Of a DNA stretch of 64,000 nt, positions 53,454-64,000 are shown one piece after another; within the stretch, counting starts at the first letter, position 1, and each line of letters begins with the position of its first letter. The notes beneath the pieces are model-generated. The model ran no database searches, had not been told where the DNA came from, and saw nothing but the letters and a program-made list of their open reading frames with translations. Both the position numbers and the translations under genes were made by a program. Source of the DNA: Helicobacter sp. NHP19-012 (GTDB lineage: Bacteria; Campylobacterota; Campylobacteria; Campylobacterales; Helicobacteraceae). The stretch covers positions 1,446,357 through 1,510,356 of the forward strand of contig NZ_AP024819.1 in NCBI RefSeq assembly GCF_019703325.1. The letters run 5' to 3'.

Positions 53454-54764
53454 TTAGGGGGCTTGCACAATTTCTTGCAGCATTTGTACACTCTCTTGGC
53501 TAGGAATGATCTCTTCCTCTTCTTGGGCTAAAAACGCGTCCATCGCACTCTTTTTATCCATCGCCTCGTCCAATTCCTCATCAAAGCCCCGTTGGTAAGA
53601 GCCGATACGGATCAACACTTCGTTTTCTTTCAAAAGGGCGTAGAGTTTGCGGAATTTGCGCGCAGCCAGCATGTGCTCGTGGCTGCTCACTTCCTTACTC
53701 ACCCTTGAGGCGGAGTTTAGGATATTAATAGGCGGATAAATGCCATGATCGGTAAGCTCCCGACTTAAAACAATATGCCCGTCTAAAATGCTGCGGCTTT
53801 GGTCAGCAATGGGATCACTCAAGTCATCCCCCTCCACCAGCACGGTGAAAAAGGCGGTGATGCTCCCTTTGTTTTGTTCCTTGCCCGCCCGCTCCATTAG
53901 CTGGGGCAAGAGGGTTAGGGCAGATGGGGGGTAGCCCTTGCTGGTGGGCGGCTCGCCAAGGGCTAGCCCGATTTCTCTTTGTGCCATCGCAAAACGGGTA
54001 ACCGAGTCCATCATGAAAAGCACATCATGCCCTTGATTTTTAAAATACTCCGCCACGCTCATGGCGCAAAACGCCCCGTATTTACGCATTAAAGGCGCAT
54101 CGTCGCTCGTGGCGACCACCAAGACGGTGTTGTCTAAATTGCCTTGTAAGTTCTTATGGATAAACTCAGGGATCTCGCGTCCGCGCTCCCCAATGAGAGC
54201 TATGACCTTAATTTGCGCCTCACAGCCTCTAACGATCATCCCCATTAAGGTGCTTTTACCCACCCCGCTGCCTGCAAAAATGCCTAACTTTTGCCCCTTG
54301 CCACAAGTGAGCAGCCCGTCAATGCTTTTCACCCCCACGCTAAAGGGCTCGTCAATGATCCCCCGATCTAAGGGCTTGATGGGCGCAGCCATCACGGGCG
54401 CATAGGCACTCGCCCTAACATAGCCCAAACCATCTAGGGGGTTACCCAAAGGATCGAGCACGCGCCCTAAGAGCCCCTCGCCCACAGGAAAGCTTAAACC
54501 CTCGCGCACAAAAAGCACGCGATCGCCCACCCTGCACCCCTCCACAAAGGAAAAGGGCGTGAAGCCAAATCGTTCCTTCTCCACCACCACGACCATGCCA
54601 AGGCAATCGAGCCCGTCGGTCTTTTGCACCTGCACCACATCCCCCACCGAGGGCAAAAACCCACTCACAAAGACCATGCTAGGCAGGATTTTCACCACCA
54701 CGCCATAGCGGGGGGATAAATCTCGGGGGTGTTGCAACCTTGCACGCAAAACATCTAGGGACAT
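53454..54764 (-). CDS. fliI: Flagellar export ATPase FliI
   Basis: 436 residues. Walker A is GIFAGSGVGKSTL; ALIGERGREIPEF and FMMDSVTRFAMAQREIGLAL (Walker B and after) follow. The ATPase drives type III export of flagellar parts. It is transcribed away from tig, starting about 95 bp from it. Confidence 0.96.
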   Translation of the reverse strand: MSLDVLRARLQHPRDLSPRYGVVVKILPSMVFVSGFLPSVGDVVQVQKTDGLDCLGMVVVVEKERFGFTPFSFVEGCRVGDRVLFVREGLSFPVGEGLLGRVLDPLGNPLDGLGYVRASAYAPVMAAPIKPLDRGIIDEPFSVGVKSIDGLLTCGKGQKLGIFAGSGVGKSTLMGMIVRGCEAQIKVIALIGERGREIPEFIHKNLQGNLDNTVLVVATSDDAPLMRKYGAFCAMSVAEYFKNQGHDVLFMMDSVTRFAMAQREIGLALGEPPTSKGYPPSALTLLPQLMERAGKEQNKGSITAFFTVLVEGDDLSDPIADQSRSILDGHIVLSRELTDHGIYPPINILNSASRVSKEVSSHEHMLAARKFRKLYALLKENEVLIRIGSYQRGFDEELDEAMDKKSAMDAFLAQEEEEIIPSQESVQMLQEIVQAP

Positions 54765-54858
54765 CGGCTATCCTTAAAGGCTTAATTTTATATTAACACA
54801 GCTTAAGGTAAAATGCAAAGTTTATTATACTTTGAATTAAACCCCAAGGAGTTTCATT

Positions 54859-56169
54859 ATGGATTTAACGACTAAGCGGCTCGATAGCGCCAACGCATCT
54901 ATCAGCGCCAAACCTTCGCTGCAGGATTTTGAAAAGAAGTCCCACAGCATCGCCCAAAAAATTGCCAAAAACACCAAGTTAGACGGGTTTAGAAAAGGTA
55001 AAGTTCCCCTAGACATCATCAAACAACGCTACCAAGGCCACATCCAGCAAGAGAGCGAAAAAGAGCTCTTGGATGCGATTTTACAAGAGGGCAGCAAAGC
55101 ACTAGAGATCACCCCGCAAGATATGATCGGAAACCCCACCATCCGCAAGTTTGATAAGCAAGCCGAGTATTTTGACATTGAAATGCACATCGGACTTAAG
55201 CCCCAAATCGACCTTTCAGGGGTGTTAGAATGCGTGCCTAGCTTCTCTTTAGAGGAAGTGCAAGAGAGCGCGATTGAAGAGCGATTGCAGCATTTAGCCA
55301 AAGAGAGGGCGACTTTTACAGACGCGCCCGAGGATAAAGCCGTGGCTAATGGCGATGGCGTGATCTTTGACTTTGAAGGCTTGTTAGACAACCAACCCTT
55401 TGAGGGCAACCGGGCACAAAACTTCGCCCTTGTCGTGGGCGAGGGGCGTTTGTTGCCTAGCTTTGAAAAGCAATTAGTCGGCATGAAAATGGGCGATGAG
55501 AAGTATTTTTCCATCCCCTTTCCTAAAGACTACGCCAGTACCACCCTTGCGGGCAAAGAGGTGTCTTTCCATGTGAAGTTGCATAAAATCCAACTGCGCC
55601 ACATCCCCGAAATTGACGATGCCTTTGTCAAAATGGTCTTAAACCAAGAGAAAGAACCCACCCTTGAAATGCTTAAAGGGCGCGTTAAAGACCAGCTCTT
55701 TTTGGAGGCAAAAACCAAGCTCTACAACCAACAGCTCAAAGAAACCTTGATCGACAAGCTGGATAAAAACCTCGCCTTTGATTTGCCCGAAACCATCATT
55801 GAACAAGAAATGGATTTGGCCTTCCGCCAATCCCTGCAAAACATGAAGCCCGAAGAGCTCAAAGAATTACAAGACGACTCCAAAAGGGTTAAGAAAAAAA
55901 GGGATAGTTTTAGGGAGCAAGCCCGCCGCAGCGTGAAAGTAACCTTCATCATTGACGCACTCGCCAAACAAGAAAACATCCAAGTGGCGGACAATGAGGT
56001 GTATCAGGCCGTCTATTACGAGGCGATGATGGCAAACCAAAACCCCCAACAATTACTAGAGGCTTACCAAAGAAACAATATGCTCCCCGCCGTGAAAATG
56101 GCAATGGTCGAAGATCGGGTGCTCACTTTCTTGTTAGATAAACAGCTCCCCCAAGAGGCAAATGCATGA
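54859..56169 (+). CDS. tig: Trigger factor
   Basis: 436 residues. The ribosome-binding loop is [16 protein letters not shown]. The PPIase domain starts near [20 protein letters not shown], and the C-terminal arms are complete. It is a ribosome-bound chaperone. An AAGGAG site precedes the ATG. Its end overlaps clpP. Confidence 0.96.
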   Translation: MDLTTKRLDSANASISAKPSLQDFEKKSHSIAQKIAKNTKLDGFRKGKVPLDIIKQRYQGHIQQESEKELLDAILQEGSKALEITPQDMIGNPTIRKFDKQAEYFDIEMHIGLKPQIDLSGVLECVPSFSLEEVQESAIEERLQHLAKERATFTDAPEDKAVANGDGVIFDFEGLLDNQPFEGNRAQNFALVVGEGRLLPSFEKQLVGMKMGDEKYFSIPFPKDYASTTLAGKEVSFHVKLHKIQLRHIPEIDDAFVKMVLNQEKEPTLEMLKGRVKDQLFLEAKTKLYNQQLKETLIDKLDKNLAFDLPETIIEQEMDLAFRQSLQNMKPEELKELQDDSKRVKKKRDSFREQARRSVKVTFIIDALAKQENIQVADNEVYQAVYYEAMMANQNPQQLLEAYQRNNMLPAVKMAMVEDRVLTFLLDKQLPQEANA

Positions 56170-56759
56170 ACTATGTCCCCATCGTCATTGAAAAAACAGG
56201 GCGGGGGGAGCGCAGTTACGACATTTACTCCCGCCTGCTCAAGGATCGCATTGTGCTTTTGAGTGGCGAAATCAATGATGCGGTGGCGGCCGCCATTGTG
56301 GCGCAACTCTTGTTCTTAGAAGCCGAAGACCCCGAAAAGGACATCAATTTATACATCAACTCCCCCGGGGGATCTGTTACCAGCGGGCTTAGTATCTACG
56401 ACACCATGAACTACATCCACCCCGATATCTGCACCATTTGCGTGGGGCAGGCCGCGTCCATGGGGGCGTTTTTGCTCAGTTGCGGCACTAAGGGCAAACG
56501 CTTTTCTCTGCCCCATTCACGAATCATGATCCACCAGCCCATCGGCGGCACCCAAGGGCAAGCCACTAACATTGCCATTTATACCAAAGAGATTTTACGC
56601 CTTAAAAGTGAGCTCAACCAAATCATAGCCGCCAACACCGGCCAGCCTTTAGAAAAAATCGAGCAAGACAGCGATCGCGACTTTTTCATGAGCGCTGAGG
56701 ATGCGAAGGATTATGGCTTGATCGATGCCGTGCTCACTAAAAGCCAAAAGCAAGGCTAA
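56166..56759 (+). CDS. clpP: ClpP protease subunit
   Basis: 197 residues. The catalytic Ser lies in [12 protein letters not shown] and His in [11 protein letters not shown]; the Asp follows in the handle region. It forms the tetradecameric proteolytic core for ClpX/ClpA. Its stop overlaps the def start by one base. Confidence 0.98.
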   Translation: MNYVPIVIEKTGRGERSYDIYSRLLKDRIVLLSGEINDAVAAAIVAQLLFLEAEDPEKDINLYINSPGGSVTSGLSIYDTMNYIHPDICTICVGQAASMGAFLLSCGTKGKRFSLPHSRIMIHQPIGGTQGQATNIAIYTKEILRLKSELNQIIAANTGQPLEKIEQDSDRDFFMSAEDAKDYGLIDAVLTKSQKQG

Positions 56760-57274
56760 TGGCTCTTTTGGAGTTGGTGCGTTACCCGGACAAACGCTTA
56801 AGAAAACGCTCGCAAGAGGTCGTGGCCTTTGATGAGGTGCTGCACCAGCTTTTAGACGACATGCACGAAACCATGCTCGCCAACAAGGGCATCGGGCTAG
56901 CGGCGATCCAAGTGGGCGTGGCAAAAAGAGCCCTACTCGTGCATTTGCCCAGAGAAGACGACACGCAGCTACTAGAGGATTGCCTAGAGATCATCAACCC
57001 CACCTTAATGCAAACAGAGGGAGAGATTTTATGGCGCGAGGGGTGCTTGTCTGTGCCTGAGTTTTACGAGGAGGTGTTGCGGCACGCCAACATCACTTTA
57101 GGCTATCAAGACCGCTTTGGCAACGCTAAGGTGTTGCAGGCCAGCGAGCTTTTGAGTGTGGCGATCCAACACGAAATGGACCATTTAAACGGGGTGCTCT
57201 TCGTGGATAAATTGTCTATGTTGAAGCGTAAAAAATTTGAAAAGGAATTTAAGAAAAACCTAAAGAATCCCTAA
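56759..57274 (+). CDS. def: Peptide deformylase
   Basis: 171 residues. All three motifs are present: [19 protein letters not shown] and QHEMDHLNG, giving the Cys, His and His metal ligands. It removes formyl groups from nascent proteins. Overlaps both neighbours by one base. Confidence 0.97.
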   Translation: MALLELVRYPDKRLRKRSQEVVAFDEVLHQLLDDMHETMLANKGIGLAAIQVGVAKRALLVHLPREDDTQLLEDCLEIINPTLMQTEGEILWREGCLSVPEFYEEVLRHANITLGYQDRFGNAKVLQASELLSVAIQHEMDHLNGVLFVDKLSMLKRKKFEKEFKKNLKNP

Positions 57275-58797
57275 TGGAAGTGCAAGTGGTGAACACACTT
57301 TATTGCGCCACAATGGCGGGGGCAAGTGCTCAAATCGTAGAAGTGGAAGCCACCTTCACCCGTGCCCTGCCCGCCTTTGTGATCTCAGGGCTTGCCAACA
57401 ATGCCATCCAAGAATCCAAACAACGGGTGCAATCCGCCTTGCAAAACAATGGCTTTACTTTTCCTCCTTTAAAGATCACCATCAACCTCTCCCCCGCTGA
57501 CTTGCCTAAAAGCGGAAGTCATTTTGACCTGCCCATGGCTCTACTTGTCGCCTTGCAAAAGCAACCTTTAGAGAGTAAGTGGTTTGCCTTTGGCGAGTTG
57601 GGGCTAGATGGGCGGCTTAAACACAACGAGGCGATCTTTCCCATGCTCTTAGACATCGCCCTGCAAGAGCCCGGTGCGCATGTGTTAGTGCCCGCTCTGG
57701 GCAAAGAGCTTTTTAGCCTGATCCCTAACTTGCATTTGCACTTTGTGGCAAATTTACAAGAAGCCCTGCAGGTGCTAAGAAACCCGGCTGCCATTCCAGA
57801 GCGTGCCCCCTTGCACCTACCCTTTGCTAGCTTAGAGCTTGGCAAAGAGCGTTACTACTACTGCACGGATTTTGCCCTAGACTTTAAAGAGGTTAGGGGG
57901 CAAGAGGTGGCTAAGGAGGCGGCTTTGATCGCAGCAGCGGGGCTACACAATATTTTATTTGAGGGCTCTCCTGGCTGTGGCAAAAGCATGATCGCCAAAC
58001 GCCTGCGCTATATTTTGCCCCCAAGCACCCTAGCCGAAATGATCGAGGCGGTGAAGTTAAATATCTTGAGCGGACAGGAGGGCAACTACAGCCCGCTAAG
58101 AAGTTTTAGAAACCCGCATCAAAGCGCGTCTAAAGCCAGCATTTTAGGCTCAACACATGGCAATGTGCCTAGCCCGGGCGAGATCGCGCTTGCGCACAAT
58201 GGGGTTTTGTTCTTTGACGAGCTGCCCCACTTTAAGAGGGAGGTTTTAGAGGGCCTAAGAGAACCGATGGAGAACAATAAATTAGTCATCTCAAGGGTGC
58301 ATAGCAAGATCGAGTATCACACTTCGTTTTTATTCGTGGGGGCGATGAACCCCTGCCCTTGTGGGAATTTAATGGACCCCTCTAAGGTGTGTCGCTGCCA
58401 AGAGAAGGAGATTTTGGCCTATAAAAACCGCCTGAGTGCCCCTTTGTTGGATCGCATCGATTTATTTGTGCAAATGGCTTTGATTAATGAAGACGCTAAA
58501 AGCACGCAAGATTCTAAAGCCATGCACGAGCAGGTGATCGAGGCGTTTAAAAGGCAGAAAATGCGCGGGCAAGAGGTGCTCAATGGTAAGCTACAAGAGG
58601 GCGAGATCAACACCTTCTGCCCACTAGAGCCCGAGGCGGCGCATTTACTAGAGCAGGCCACCCTGCGCTTCGGGCTGTCTGAGCGCGCGGTGAGCAAGAG
58701 TAAGAAGGTCGCGCGTAGCGTAGCGGATTTAGCCGGCTGCGAGGCGATCAATAAGGCGCACATGCTCAAAGCATTGCAATTTAGAAAAGTGGGGTGA
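57274..58797 (+). CDS. comM: YifB/ComM-type Mg-chelatase-like ATPase
   Basis: 507 residues. Walker A is [34 protein letters not shown] and [10 protein letters not shown] are typical. The N-terminal lon-like domain is present ([16 protein letters not shown]). ComM proteins are helicases that extend branch migration in natural transformation. Located between def and the metal ATPase as in H. pylori. Confidence 0.94.
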   Translation: MEVQVVNTLYCATMAGASAQIVEVEATFTRALPAFVISGLANNAIQESKQRVQSALQNNGFTFPPLKITINLSPADLPKSGSHFDLPMALLVALQKQPLESKWFAFGELGLDGRLKHNEAIFPMLLDIALQEPGAHVLVPALGKELFSLIPNLHLHFVANLQEALQVLRNPAAIPERAPLHLPFASLELGKERYYYCTDFALDFKEVRGQEVAKEAALIAAAGLHNILFEGSPGCGKSMIAKRLRYILPPSTLAEMIEAVKLNILSGQEGNYSPLRSFRNPHQSASKASILGSTHGNVPSPGEIALAHNGVLFFDELPHFKREVLEGLREPMENNKLVISRVHSKIEYHTSFLFVGAMNPCPCGNLMDPSKVCRCQEKEILAYKNRLSAPLLDRIDLFVQMALINEDAKSTQDSKAMHEQVIEAFKRQKMRGQEVLNGKLQEGEINTFCPLEPEAAHLLEQATLRFGLSERAVSKSKKVARSVADLAGCEAINKAHMLKALQFRKVG

Positions 58798-58799
58798 AT

Positions 58800-60851
58800 A
58801 TGCAAAAATATTACTTCAAGGGGCTAGATTGCCCCGATTGTGCGAATAAATTAGAGGCAGAGCTCAACAAACAAAGCTATGTCAAGGCGGCCCAGGTGTC
58901 TTTTAACACGAACACCTTGTATTTGGACTGCCAAGACTTTTCTAAGGTCTTAGAGCTCATCAAACGGCTAGAGCCGGAGATGGAGATTTTGCAAGAGGAG
59001 GCTGAGGAGGACGCGCCCTTGAGCGTGTATCCCTTGCTCTCTTGCATTGTGTTGTTTGTGCTGTCTGTGGGGGTGTTGCACTTTGCAACAAGCCCGCTTT
59101 TAAGGGGTTTGAGTTACGCTCTTTTGGCAGGGGTGTATCTCTTTGCGGGCAAGGATGTGTTCTTAGGGGCGTTTAACAGTCTAAAGAATAAACGCTTTTT
59201 TGATGAGAACACGCTGATGCTCAGTGCCACCATCGCCGCCTTTTGTGTGGGGGCGTATGAAGAATCCGTATCCGTGATGGTTTTTTTCTCTGCTGGGGAG
59301 TTCTTGCAAAGCTTAGCCATCAAACGCTCTAAAAAGTCCTTGCAAGCCTTGCTAGATGTCGCTCCAAATTTAGCCTTTGTCAAGACAGAAGAGGGCTTAA
59401 AGCAGGTGCACCCTGAAGAGCTAAAAATCGGGGATATTGTGGTTGTTAAAGTGGGGGAGAAAATCCCCACCGATGGAGTGGTGCTCAGTGGCGAGAGTTT
59501 ACTCGATCAAAAACCCCTAACGGGCGAGCCCATGCCCGTCAATGTGCGTGAGAATAGCGCCGTTTTAGGCGGGAGCATTAATTTAAAAGCCGTGCTAGAG
59601 GTGCGGGTGAGCAAGACCTATAAAGACTCTTCGGTGGCTAAAATCGTGGATTTGGTGAGCAACGCCGTGAGCCAAAAATCCCAAACCGAAAAGCTCATCA
59701 CCACCTTTGCCAAATACTACACCCCCGCCGTGTTTTTCATTGCCCTAGCCATTGCCACCCTCCCCCCGCTCTTAGGGCACGGCAGCTTTCACGAGTGGGT
59801 GTATCGTGGGCTCATTGCTCTAATGGTGTCTTGCCCCTGTGCGCTGGTGATCTCAATCCCTTTAGGCTACTTTGGGGGGGTCGGGGCGGCAAGTAGGCTT
59901 GGCATTCTCATTAAAAGCGTGCACACGCTAGAAACCCTGACACAGATTAAAAATATCGCCTTTGACAAAACGGGGACTTTGAGCAAGGGGGAATTTGAAG
60001 TGGTGGAGGTGGTGAACCAGCCCCATTTTAGCCGTGAAGATGTCTTGCGTTTTGCCAGCTGTGCGCAGATCCTCTCCACCCACCCGATTGCCAAGTCTAT
60101 CCAAAAGGCTTGCCAAAATCTATGTGAACACAACATTGAGGAGTTTAACGAAATCGGGGGCATGGGCGTGCAAGCTAAATGCTGTGCAAATTTAATCGTG
60201 GCAGGCAACGACCAAATCTTGCATAAATACAACATCCCCCACCCTAGTTGCAGCCTAGAGGGGACGATCGTGCATGTGGCGACCAATGGGGAGTATGTCG
60301 GCTACATTGTAGTCGCTGACTCGCTTAAAGAGGATGCTAAAGAGTGCCTACAAACCCTTAAAAAAGGGGGCTTAGAGCATTTTTGTATCCTTAGTGGAGA
60401 TAATGAACACGCCACTAAGAGCGTGGCTAAGGCGCTAGATTGCACTTACCACGCAGGGCTTTTGCCCGAGCAAAAAGTGGCAGCCTTTGAGAGCTTTAAA
60501 GCCCAACACAAGGGCTTAAGTGCCTTTGTGGGGGATGGGATCAACGATGCGCCCACTTTGGCGATGGCAGATGTGGGCGTGGGGATGGGCAGCGCGAGCC
60601 AAGTGAGCAAAGAGAGCGCGGACATCGTCATCACCAACAACGCCCTAAGCTCCATTGTGCAGGTCTTTAGAATCGCGCGCAAAACCCGCCACATTGTCAT
60701 AGAAAATATCGTGTTTGCTTTAGGTGTGAAGGCATTGTTCTTGGTGTTGGGGGTTGCTGGGGAGGCGAGCCTTTGGGAGGCGGTCTTTGGGGATGTGGGT
60801 GTAACTTTGATTGCCCTAGCAAATTCTATGCGCACGATGCGCATTAAGTAA
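58800..60851 (+). CDS. cadA: Heavy-metal P1B-type ATPase (CadA/ZntA-like)
   Basis: 683 residues from ATG 58800; an in-frame GTG is two codons upstream, overlapping comM. The N-terminal metal-binding domain has [12 protein letters not shown]. Membrane motif SCPCALVIS marks Zn/Cd/Co or Cu transport; [11 protein letters not shown] is the phosphorylation site; [12 protein letters not shown] is the hinge. The metal cannot be proven, but the position next to comM matches the H. pylori zinc/cadmium exporter. Confidence 0.93.
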   Translation: MQKYYFKGLDCPDCANKLEAELNKQSYVKAAQVSFNTNTLYLDCQDFSKVLELIKRLEPEMEILQEEAEEDAPLSVYPLLSCIVLFVLSVGVLHFATSPLLRGLSYALLAGVYLFAGKDVFLGAFNSLKNKRFFDENTLMLSATIAAFCVGAYEESVSVMVFFSAGEFLQSLAIKRSKKSLQALLDVAPNLAFVKTEEGLKQVHPEELKIGDIVVVKVGEKIPTDGVVLSGESLLDQKPLTGEPMPVNVRENSAVLGGSINLKAVLEVRVSKTYKDSSVAKIVDLVSNAVSQKSQTEKLITTFAKYYTPAVFFIALAIATLPPLLGHGSFHEWVYRGLIALMVSCPCALVISIPLGYFGGVGAASRLGILIKSVHTLETLTQIKNIAFDKTGTLSKGEFEVVEVVNQPHFSREDVLRFASCAQILSTHPIAKSIQKACQNLCEHNIEEFNEIGGMGVQAKCCANLIVAGNDQILHKYNIPHPSCSLEGTIVHVATNGEYVGYIVVADSLKEDAKECLQTLKKGGLEHFCILSGDNEHATKSVAKALDCTYHAGLLPEQKVAAFESFKAQHKGLSAFVGDGINDAPTLAMADVGVGMGSASQVSKESADIVITNNALSSIVQVFRIARKTRHIVIENIVFALGVKALFLVLGVAGEASLWEAVFGDVGVTLIALANSMRTMRIK

Positions 60852-60907
60852 TTGTTAGGTTTTCAAGGCTAGAATAAGGGTCCACTATTTTTATAAAAAG
60901 GACGCTT

Positions 60908-61378
60908 ATGAAATTGTTACGCTTAGTTGCTATGTCAGGGGTGCTTGTGGCAGCCCTAAATGCCCAAACGATCGGGTTGAATGTCTTCCCCGAATACCAA
61001 AGTAAACCCGACCAAGAAATGCTAGACATGGCGGGCAAGGTGGAGGCGAAAAAGATGATCGTTTATTTGAGCGAGATGAAGAACCGCTACAACAAAATGA
61101 CCCCCAAGCATAAAGCCGAGTTCCAAAAACACTTCCAAGATGTGTTGGCTAAAAACATTTCAAAGCTCAGCCCCTCTCAGCGCAGAAAAGAGCTCAACAT
61201 GATTGAAGAGGCTTTAGTTAAACGAGAGGATAGCATTAAAAATCTAGAGGCCGAGATCCAGGAGGAATACAACTACATGGACCACTGGAAAAAACTCTTG
61301 CAGTCCGGTAGTTTTTACGATGATTTGCAAAAAAATGGTTTCAGTCTCCCCACCGCTGCAAAGAAAAAACACCACTGA
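60908..61378 (+). CDS. Small exported helical protein (DUF1104-like)
   Basis: 156 residues. The signal peptide is MKLLRLVAMSGVLVAALNA, cleaved before QT. The rest is helical and charged (MLDMAGKVEAKKMIVYLSEM, QRRKELNMIEEALVKRE) and ends in KKKHH. Pattern and size resemble the DUF1104 exported proteins of Helicobacter, of unknown function. A -10-like TAGAAT lies before it. Confidence 0.6.
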   Translation: MKLLRLVAMSGVLVAALNAQTIGLNVFPEYQSKPDQEMLDMAGKVEAKKMIVYLSEMKNRYNKMTPKHKAEFQKHFQDVLAKNISKLSPSQRRKELNMIEEALVKREDSIKNLEAEIQEEYNYMDHWKKLLQSGSFYDDLQKNGFSLPTAAKKKHH

Positions 61379-61391
61379 TACACCGTGTCAG
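61375..61391. terminator. Hairpin between convergent genes
   Basis: CTGATAC-ACC-GTGTCAG makes a 7-bp stem with one G-T pair across the stop codon of the exported protein, 1 bp before the end of the convergent tsaC-like gene. It may end transcription in both directions, though no T tract is seen. Confidence 0.35.
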
Positions 61392-61847
61392 TCAGCGCAG
61401 CCGCCTTTTACGGGCATGCCCTAGTTTAATGATGCTCGAGGGCTTTCTAGGGCTTAGGCCCCGCTTGTCCTCTATGATTGTGTTTGCTAAGTCTAGGGCA
61501 ATTTGGGGTTCATAGCCCTGTCCACTTAAATTCGCTGAAGTGCTAAACACCACGCCCAGCCTTTCTAAAAACACCAAAGTTAGAGGGTCTTGCACTACTC
61601 TAAAGGCTCGCCAACCCTCCTTGCCTTTGTAAACAAAGGTCGCCTTTTTATGGCGCACTAAAGAGCGTTGCTTTAACGGCACGCGGGGCAAATCCTTAAA
61701 ATCCGTGCACACTTGCAAGAGTCGTTTGTTTTGTGGGCTGTTCTTAGCGGCGTTCAGGCGGTCTTGGTCATGGCTAAAAAAGCCAATGGTCGTATCGCTT
61801 TGGGCTAGGATCACACCCGCTTTTGTACGCAAATCTTGATGTGGCAT
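61392..61847 (-). CDS. Sua5/YciO/YrdC-type protein (TsaC-like)
   Basis: 151 residues. STSANLSGQG is the family's nucleotide-binding motif, and DTTIGF near the start resembles the usual PTDTVYG. It is shorter than E. coli TsaC, as epsilonproteobacterial forms are. It would make threonylcarbamoyl-AMP for t6A in tRNA, but YciO-type members may differ. AAGGACG precedes the ATG. Confidence 0.82.
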   Translation of the reverse strand: MPHQDLRTKAGVILAQSDTTIGFFSHDQDRLNAAKNSPQNKRLLQVCTDFKDLPRVPLKQRSLVRHKKATFVYKGKEGWRAFRVVQDPLTLVFLERLGVVFSTSANLSGQGYEPQIALDLANTIIEDKRGLSPRKPSSIIKLGHARKRRLR

Positions 61848-61954
61848 GTTCGTCCTTTATTTAAGCATTTTAACCAAATTAGTGATTTTAAACTTTCAAA
61901 GTTTTTATGTTAGAATGCCGTTTTTATTGACCCCAACTTTGGTGAGGAAGATCC

Positions 61955-63631
61955 ATGAACCTTGGAGCGAAGATTATCAGCGTTATTTTCTTATCTCTCT
62001 TGATTTTAGGGAGTGCGGTGATCTTGATCGCCAATCACAAGCAACACAAATTGATATTCTCTATTTTGGACAGCCAAAAGCGGGGGGACAGGATAAGTCG
62101 TGAAGACGATTTGCGCTACATCACCCATCTACTTGAACAAGGCATTGCTGGTTTTTATAAAGTCTTTCCTAAGGAACAGGCGCAAAAAATGGCCCTGGAG
62201 TACTTTGGCGAAATCAACGCCGACAAGGGCATGATCTATATGGTAGTGGTGGATAAAAAAGGCACGGTGCTCTTTGACCCGGTCAATCCCACCACCGTGG
62301 GCAAAAGTGGGCTGCACTTAATGAGTGTAGACAATGTCTGCTATGTGTGTGGCTACATCAAAGAGGCCGACAATGGAGGGGGCTACACCTACTACAAAAT
62401 GCCTAAGTTTAACGGCGGCACGCCAGAGCCTAAGGTCGCCTACAGCCATTACGACCCCACAAGTGGCATGGTGATTGTCGCCACGACTTACTTTAGCGAC
62501 ATCTTAAGTGCCTCATTAAAAACCCGTAAAGAGGTGCAGGCAAAGGTCATCGAAAATATCGACACACTGACCATGTGGATCACCATGATCATGGCGATTT
62601 TGATTGCACTTACAGCCATCTTCACCTTTTACACCATCATCCGTCGTTTGAACCGACTGGTGCAAAAGGTGTACGACTTTAGCCTGGGCGATCGGGATTT
62701 GACCCAACGCATCCGTGCCAGCCGCAGCAATGATGAGATAGGCAAAATCGGAGATGGGATCAACCACTTTGTCGAAAGCATACAAGGCTTTTTTAACGAT
62801 ATCAAAGCCAACAGCAGTAACACCAGCGGGGTTGCCCAAACCCTGCACACCACAATCAAGAGTGCCCTAGCGGGCATGCAAAGACGCTCAGAGATGTTAC
62901 AGCAAATCCAAGATCGGAGCAACGACATCGGCAATGTCGTGACCCAAAACGCCCAAGAAGCTGAGGAGAGTCGAAAAAACATCGCTGAGGTCCAAGAGTC
63001 AATCCGAACCTCGGATAAGGCGATCACAAACCTATTTAACCAAATCACGGAGGCAAGCCACACCGAAGAGGACTTGGCCGGTAAGGTTGAGCAACTGAGC
63101 AAAAACGCTGATAGCGTGAAAAGCATTTTGCACATCATCAACGACATCGCCGACCAAACGAACTTACTCGCCTTAAACGCCGCCATCGAGGCAGCAAGAG
63201 CGGGCGAGCACGGGCGGGGCTTTGCTGTGGTGGCTGATGAAGTGCGCAATTTGGCGGCAAGGACTCAAAAAAGCCTAGCAGAAATCAATTCCACCATCGG
63301 GGTGATTGTGCAAGAAATCAACGATGTGAGCAGCCAAATGAACTTAAACTCTAAAAAGATCGAGCAATTAAGTGGGGTGAGCTTAGAGGTGCAAAAGCAA
63401 TTTAAAGACATGAGTGAGAGTTTGGATGGTGTAGTCGGGCGCGTCGGTGCCTCCATTGAGAACATCATCGGTACGAAAAAAGACATCGACAACATCAACC
63501 AAGACTTCGCAGAGATCGAGGTGATCAACCAAAAAACAGCCAAAGAGGCAAATATCATCATCGAGGCGGCTAACTCCCTTAGCAACGCCACCATCGAGCT
63601 CAGCAGCAAAATCGGGCAGTTTAAATCCTAG
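61955..63631 (+). CDS. Methyl-accepting chemotaxis protein with single Cache-type domain
   Basis: 558 residues. Membrane helix 1 is at about 6-26, and helix 2 at about 205-228 ([17 protein letters not shown]). Between them is a Cache-like periplasmic domain ([34 protein letters not shown]), also with a CYVCGY pair. A HAMP-like region is followed by the signalling domain with hairpin [18 protein letters not shown]. The ligand is unknown. A TAGAAT -10 with TATG-type extension is at 61911. Confidence 0.94.
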   Translation: MNLGAKIISVIFLSLLILGSAVILIANHKQHKLIFSILDSQKRGDRISREDDLRYITHLLEQGIAGFYKVFPKEQAQKMALEYFGEINADKGMIYMVVVDKKGTVLFDPVNPTTVGKSGLHLMSVDNVCYVCGYIKEADNGGGYTYYKMPKFNGGTPEPKVAYSHYDPTSGMVIVATTYFSDILSASLKTRKEVQAKVIENIDTLTMWITMIMAILIALTAIFTFYTIIRRLNRLVQKVYDFSLGDRDLTQRIRASRSNDEIGKIGDGINHFVESIQGFFNDIKANSSNTSGVAQTLHTTIKSALAGMQRRSEMLQQIQDRSNDIGNVVTQNAQEAEESRKNIAEVQESIRTSDKAITNLFNQITEASHTEEDLAGKVEQLSKNADSVKSILHIINDIADQTNLLALNAAIEAARAGEHGRGFAVVADEVRNLAARTQKSLAEINSTIGVIVQEINDVSSQMNLNSKKIEQLSGVSLEVQKQFKDMSESLDGVVGRVGASIENIIGTKKDIDNINQDFAEIEVINQKTAKEANIIIEAANSLSNATIELSSKIGQFKS

Positions 63632-63633
63632 GG

Positions 63634-64000
63634 GTGTTGGTTTTAGGCATCGATCCGGGCAGCCGCAAGTGCGGGTATGGGGTGGTGGATTTGCACAGCG
63701 TGAAACTCATCGGCGCGGGCTTCATCAAGGTACAGAGCGCGCCCTTGCAAGAGCAGATTTTAGAGGTTGTGGCAGGGCTCGAGCAGGTTTTTAAGGCCTA
63801 TCCCATTGCGGAGGTGGCGATGGAGGATATTTTTTACGCCTACAATCCCAAGAGCGTGCTGAAATTGGCGCAATTTAGAGGCGCGCTGGGCTTGAAGATT
63901 TTACAAGAAAAGGGGCATTTTAGCGAATACACCCCTTTGCAAATCAAAAAAGCGATCACAGGGCATGGCAAGGCGAGCAAGGAACAAGTGGCGTTCATGG
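63634..64000 (+). CDS. ruvC: Holliday junction resolvase RuvC (3' end beyond window)
   Basis: The frame from GTG 63634 reads [17 protein letters not shown], the RuvC start with the first catalytic Asp, then [20 protein letters not shown], with the second acidic residue, and continues open to the edge (122 codons). TTG 63637 is an alternative start. It resolves Holliday junctions with RuvAB. It begins 2 bp after the chemoreceptor stop. Confidence 0.93.
   Translation, partial: MLVLGIDPGSRKCGYGVVDLHSVKLIGAGFIKVQSAPLQEQILEVVAGLEQVFKAYPIAEVAMEDIFYAYNPKSVLKLAQFRGALGLKILQEKGHFSEYTPLQIKKAITGHGKASKEQVAFM

Noticed and set aside
1..64000. CRISPR arrays, insertion sequences, prophage or complete integrases
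   Set aside because: I saw no regularly spaced repeats, transposase motifs, or integrase signature. The only repeats are the short ones listed and the tailed-gene copies.

Overview
This window is chromosomal DNA from an epsilonproteobacterium, almost certainly a gastric, non-pylori Helicobacter. The reasons are Helicobacter-type outer-membrane proteins ending in aromatic residues, a plasminogen-binding PgbA-like protein, an HpaA-like lipoprotein, a Sel1/Hcp-like cysteine-rich protein, Csd6, FliW, ComB2/ComB3-like proteins, and blocks of gene order that match H. pylori (rplI-hslV-hslU-era-csd6; tig-clpP-def-comM-cadA; flgK-flgN-like-flgM; csd3-like/nudix/pgbA/glcD; the S10-spc-alpha ribosomal cluster). 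The species cannot be fixed from sequence alone. A complete gadB-type glutamate decarboxylase sets it apart from H. pylori as I know it.

Layout. 1-8 kb: queC (cut by the edge), CCA transferase, dus, two outer-membrane proteins flanking gadB, fliW and murG. 8-12 kb: comB2-comB3 divergent from the heat-shock operon hrcA-grpE-dnaK, which has a CIRCE-like operator. 12-17.7 kb: a decaying stretch with three glycosyltransferase remnants (GT4-like, GT2-like, fucosyltransferase-like), an intact NYN-domain protein, a Cache-type membrane protein, an HpaA-like lipoprotein, tRNA-Ser(GCU) and mtnN. 17.7-27 kb (mostly minus strand): polyferredoxin, csd6, era, hslU, hslV, rplI, Sel1 protein, dapD, ispG, and a frameshifted ATPase gene. 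28-41.8 kb: S10-spc-alpha ribosomal superoperon with secY, map, infA and rpoA, behind a near-consensus promoter.

42-45.8 kb holds the least explained part: eight tightly packed genes encoding a TerB-like protein, a cysteine-cluster protein, a small membrane protein, an AAA ATPase with a pore-loop motif, and four small proteins that share a C-terminal tail (FG-x-K-[DE]-M-[IV]-[MV]-L-[KQ]). A fifth, decayed and inverted copy lies at 53 kb. I propose that the ATPase and the tailed proteins form one system; its function is unknown. 45.8-54.8 kb: flagellar genes (flgK, flgN-like, flgM with a sigma-28 promoter, fliI), a degenerate csd3-like gene, a Nudix gene, pgbA, glcD, ogt. 54.8-64 kb: tig, clpP, def, comM, a heavy-metal P-type ATPase, a small exported protein, tsaC-like gene, a chemoreceptor, and the start of ruvC.

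Quality caution: two essential ribosomal genes (rplB, rpsD) are each broken by one missing base in a homopolymer run, and at least three other genes are broken at homopolymers. Indel errors in the assembly are therefore likely, and single-frameshift genes should not be taken as true pseudogenes. The glycosyltransferase remnants carry many lesions and are convincing pseudogenes.
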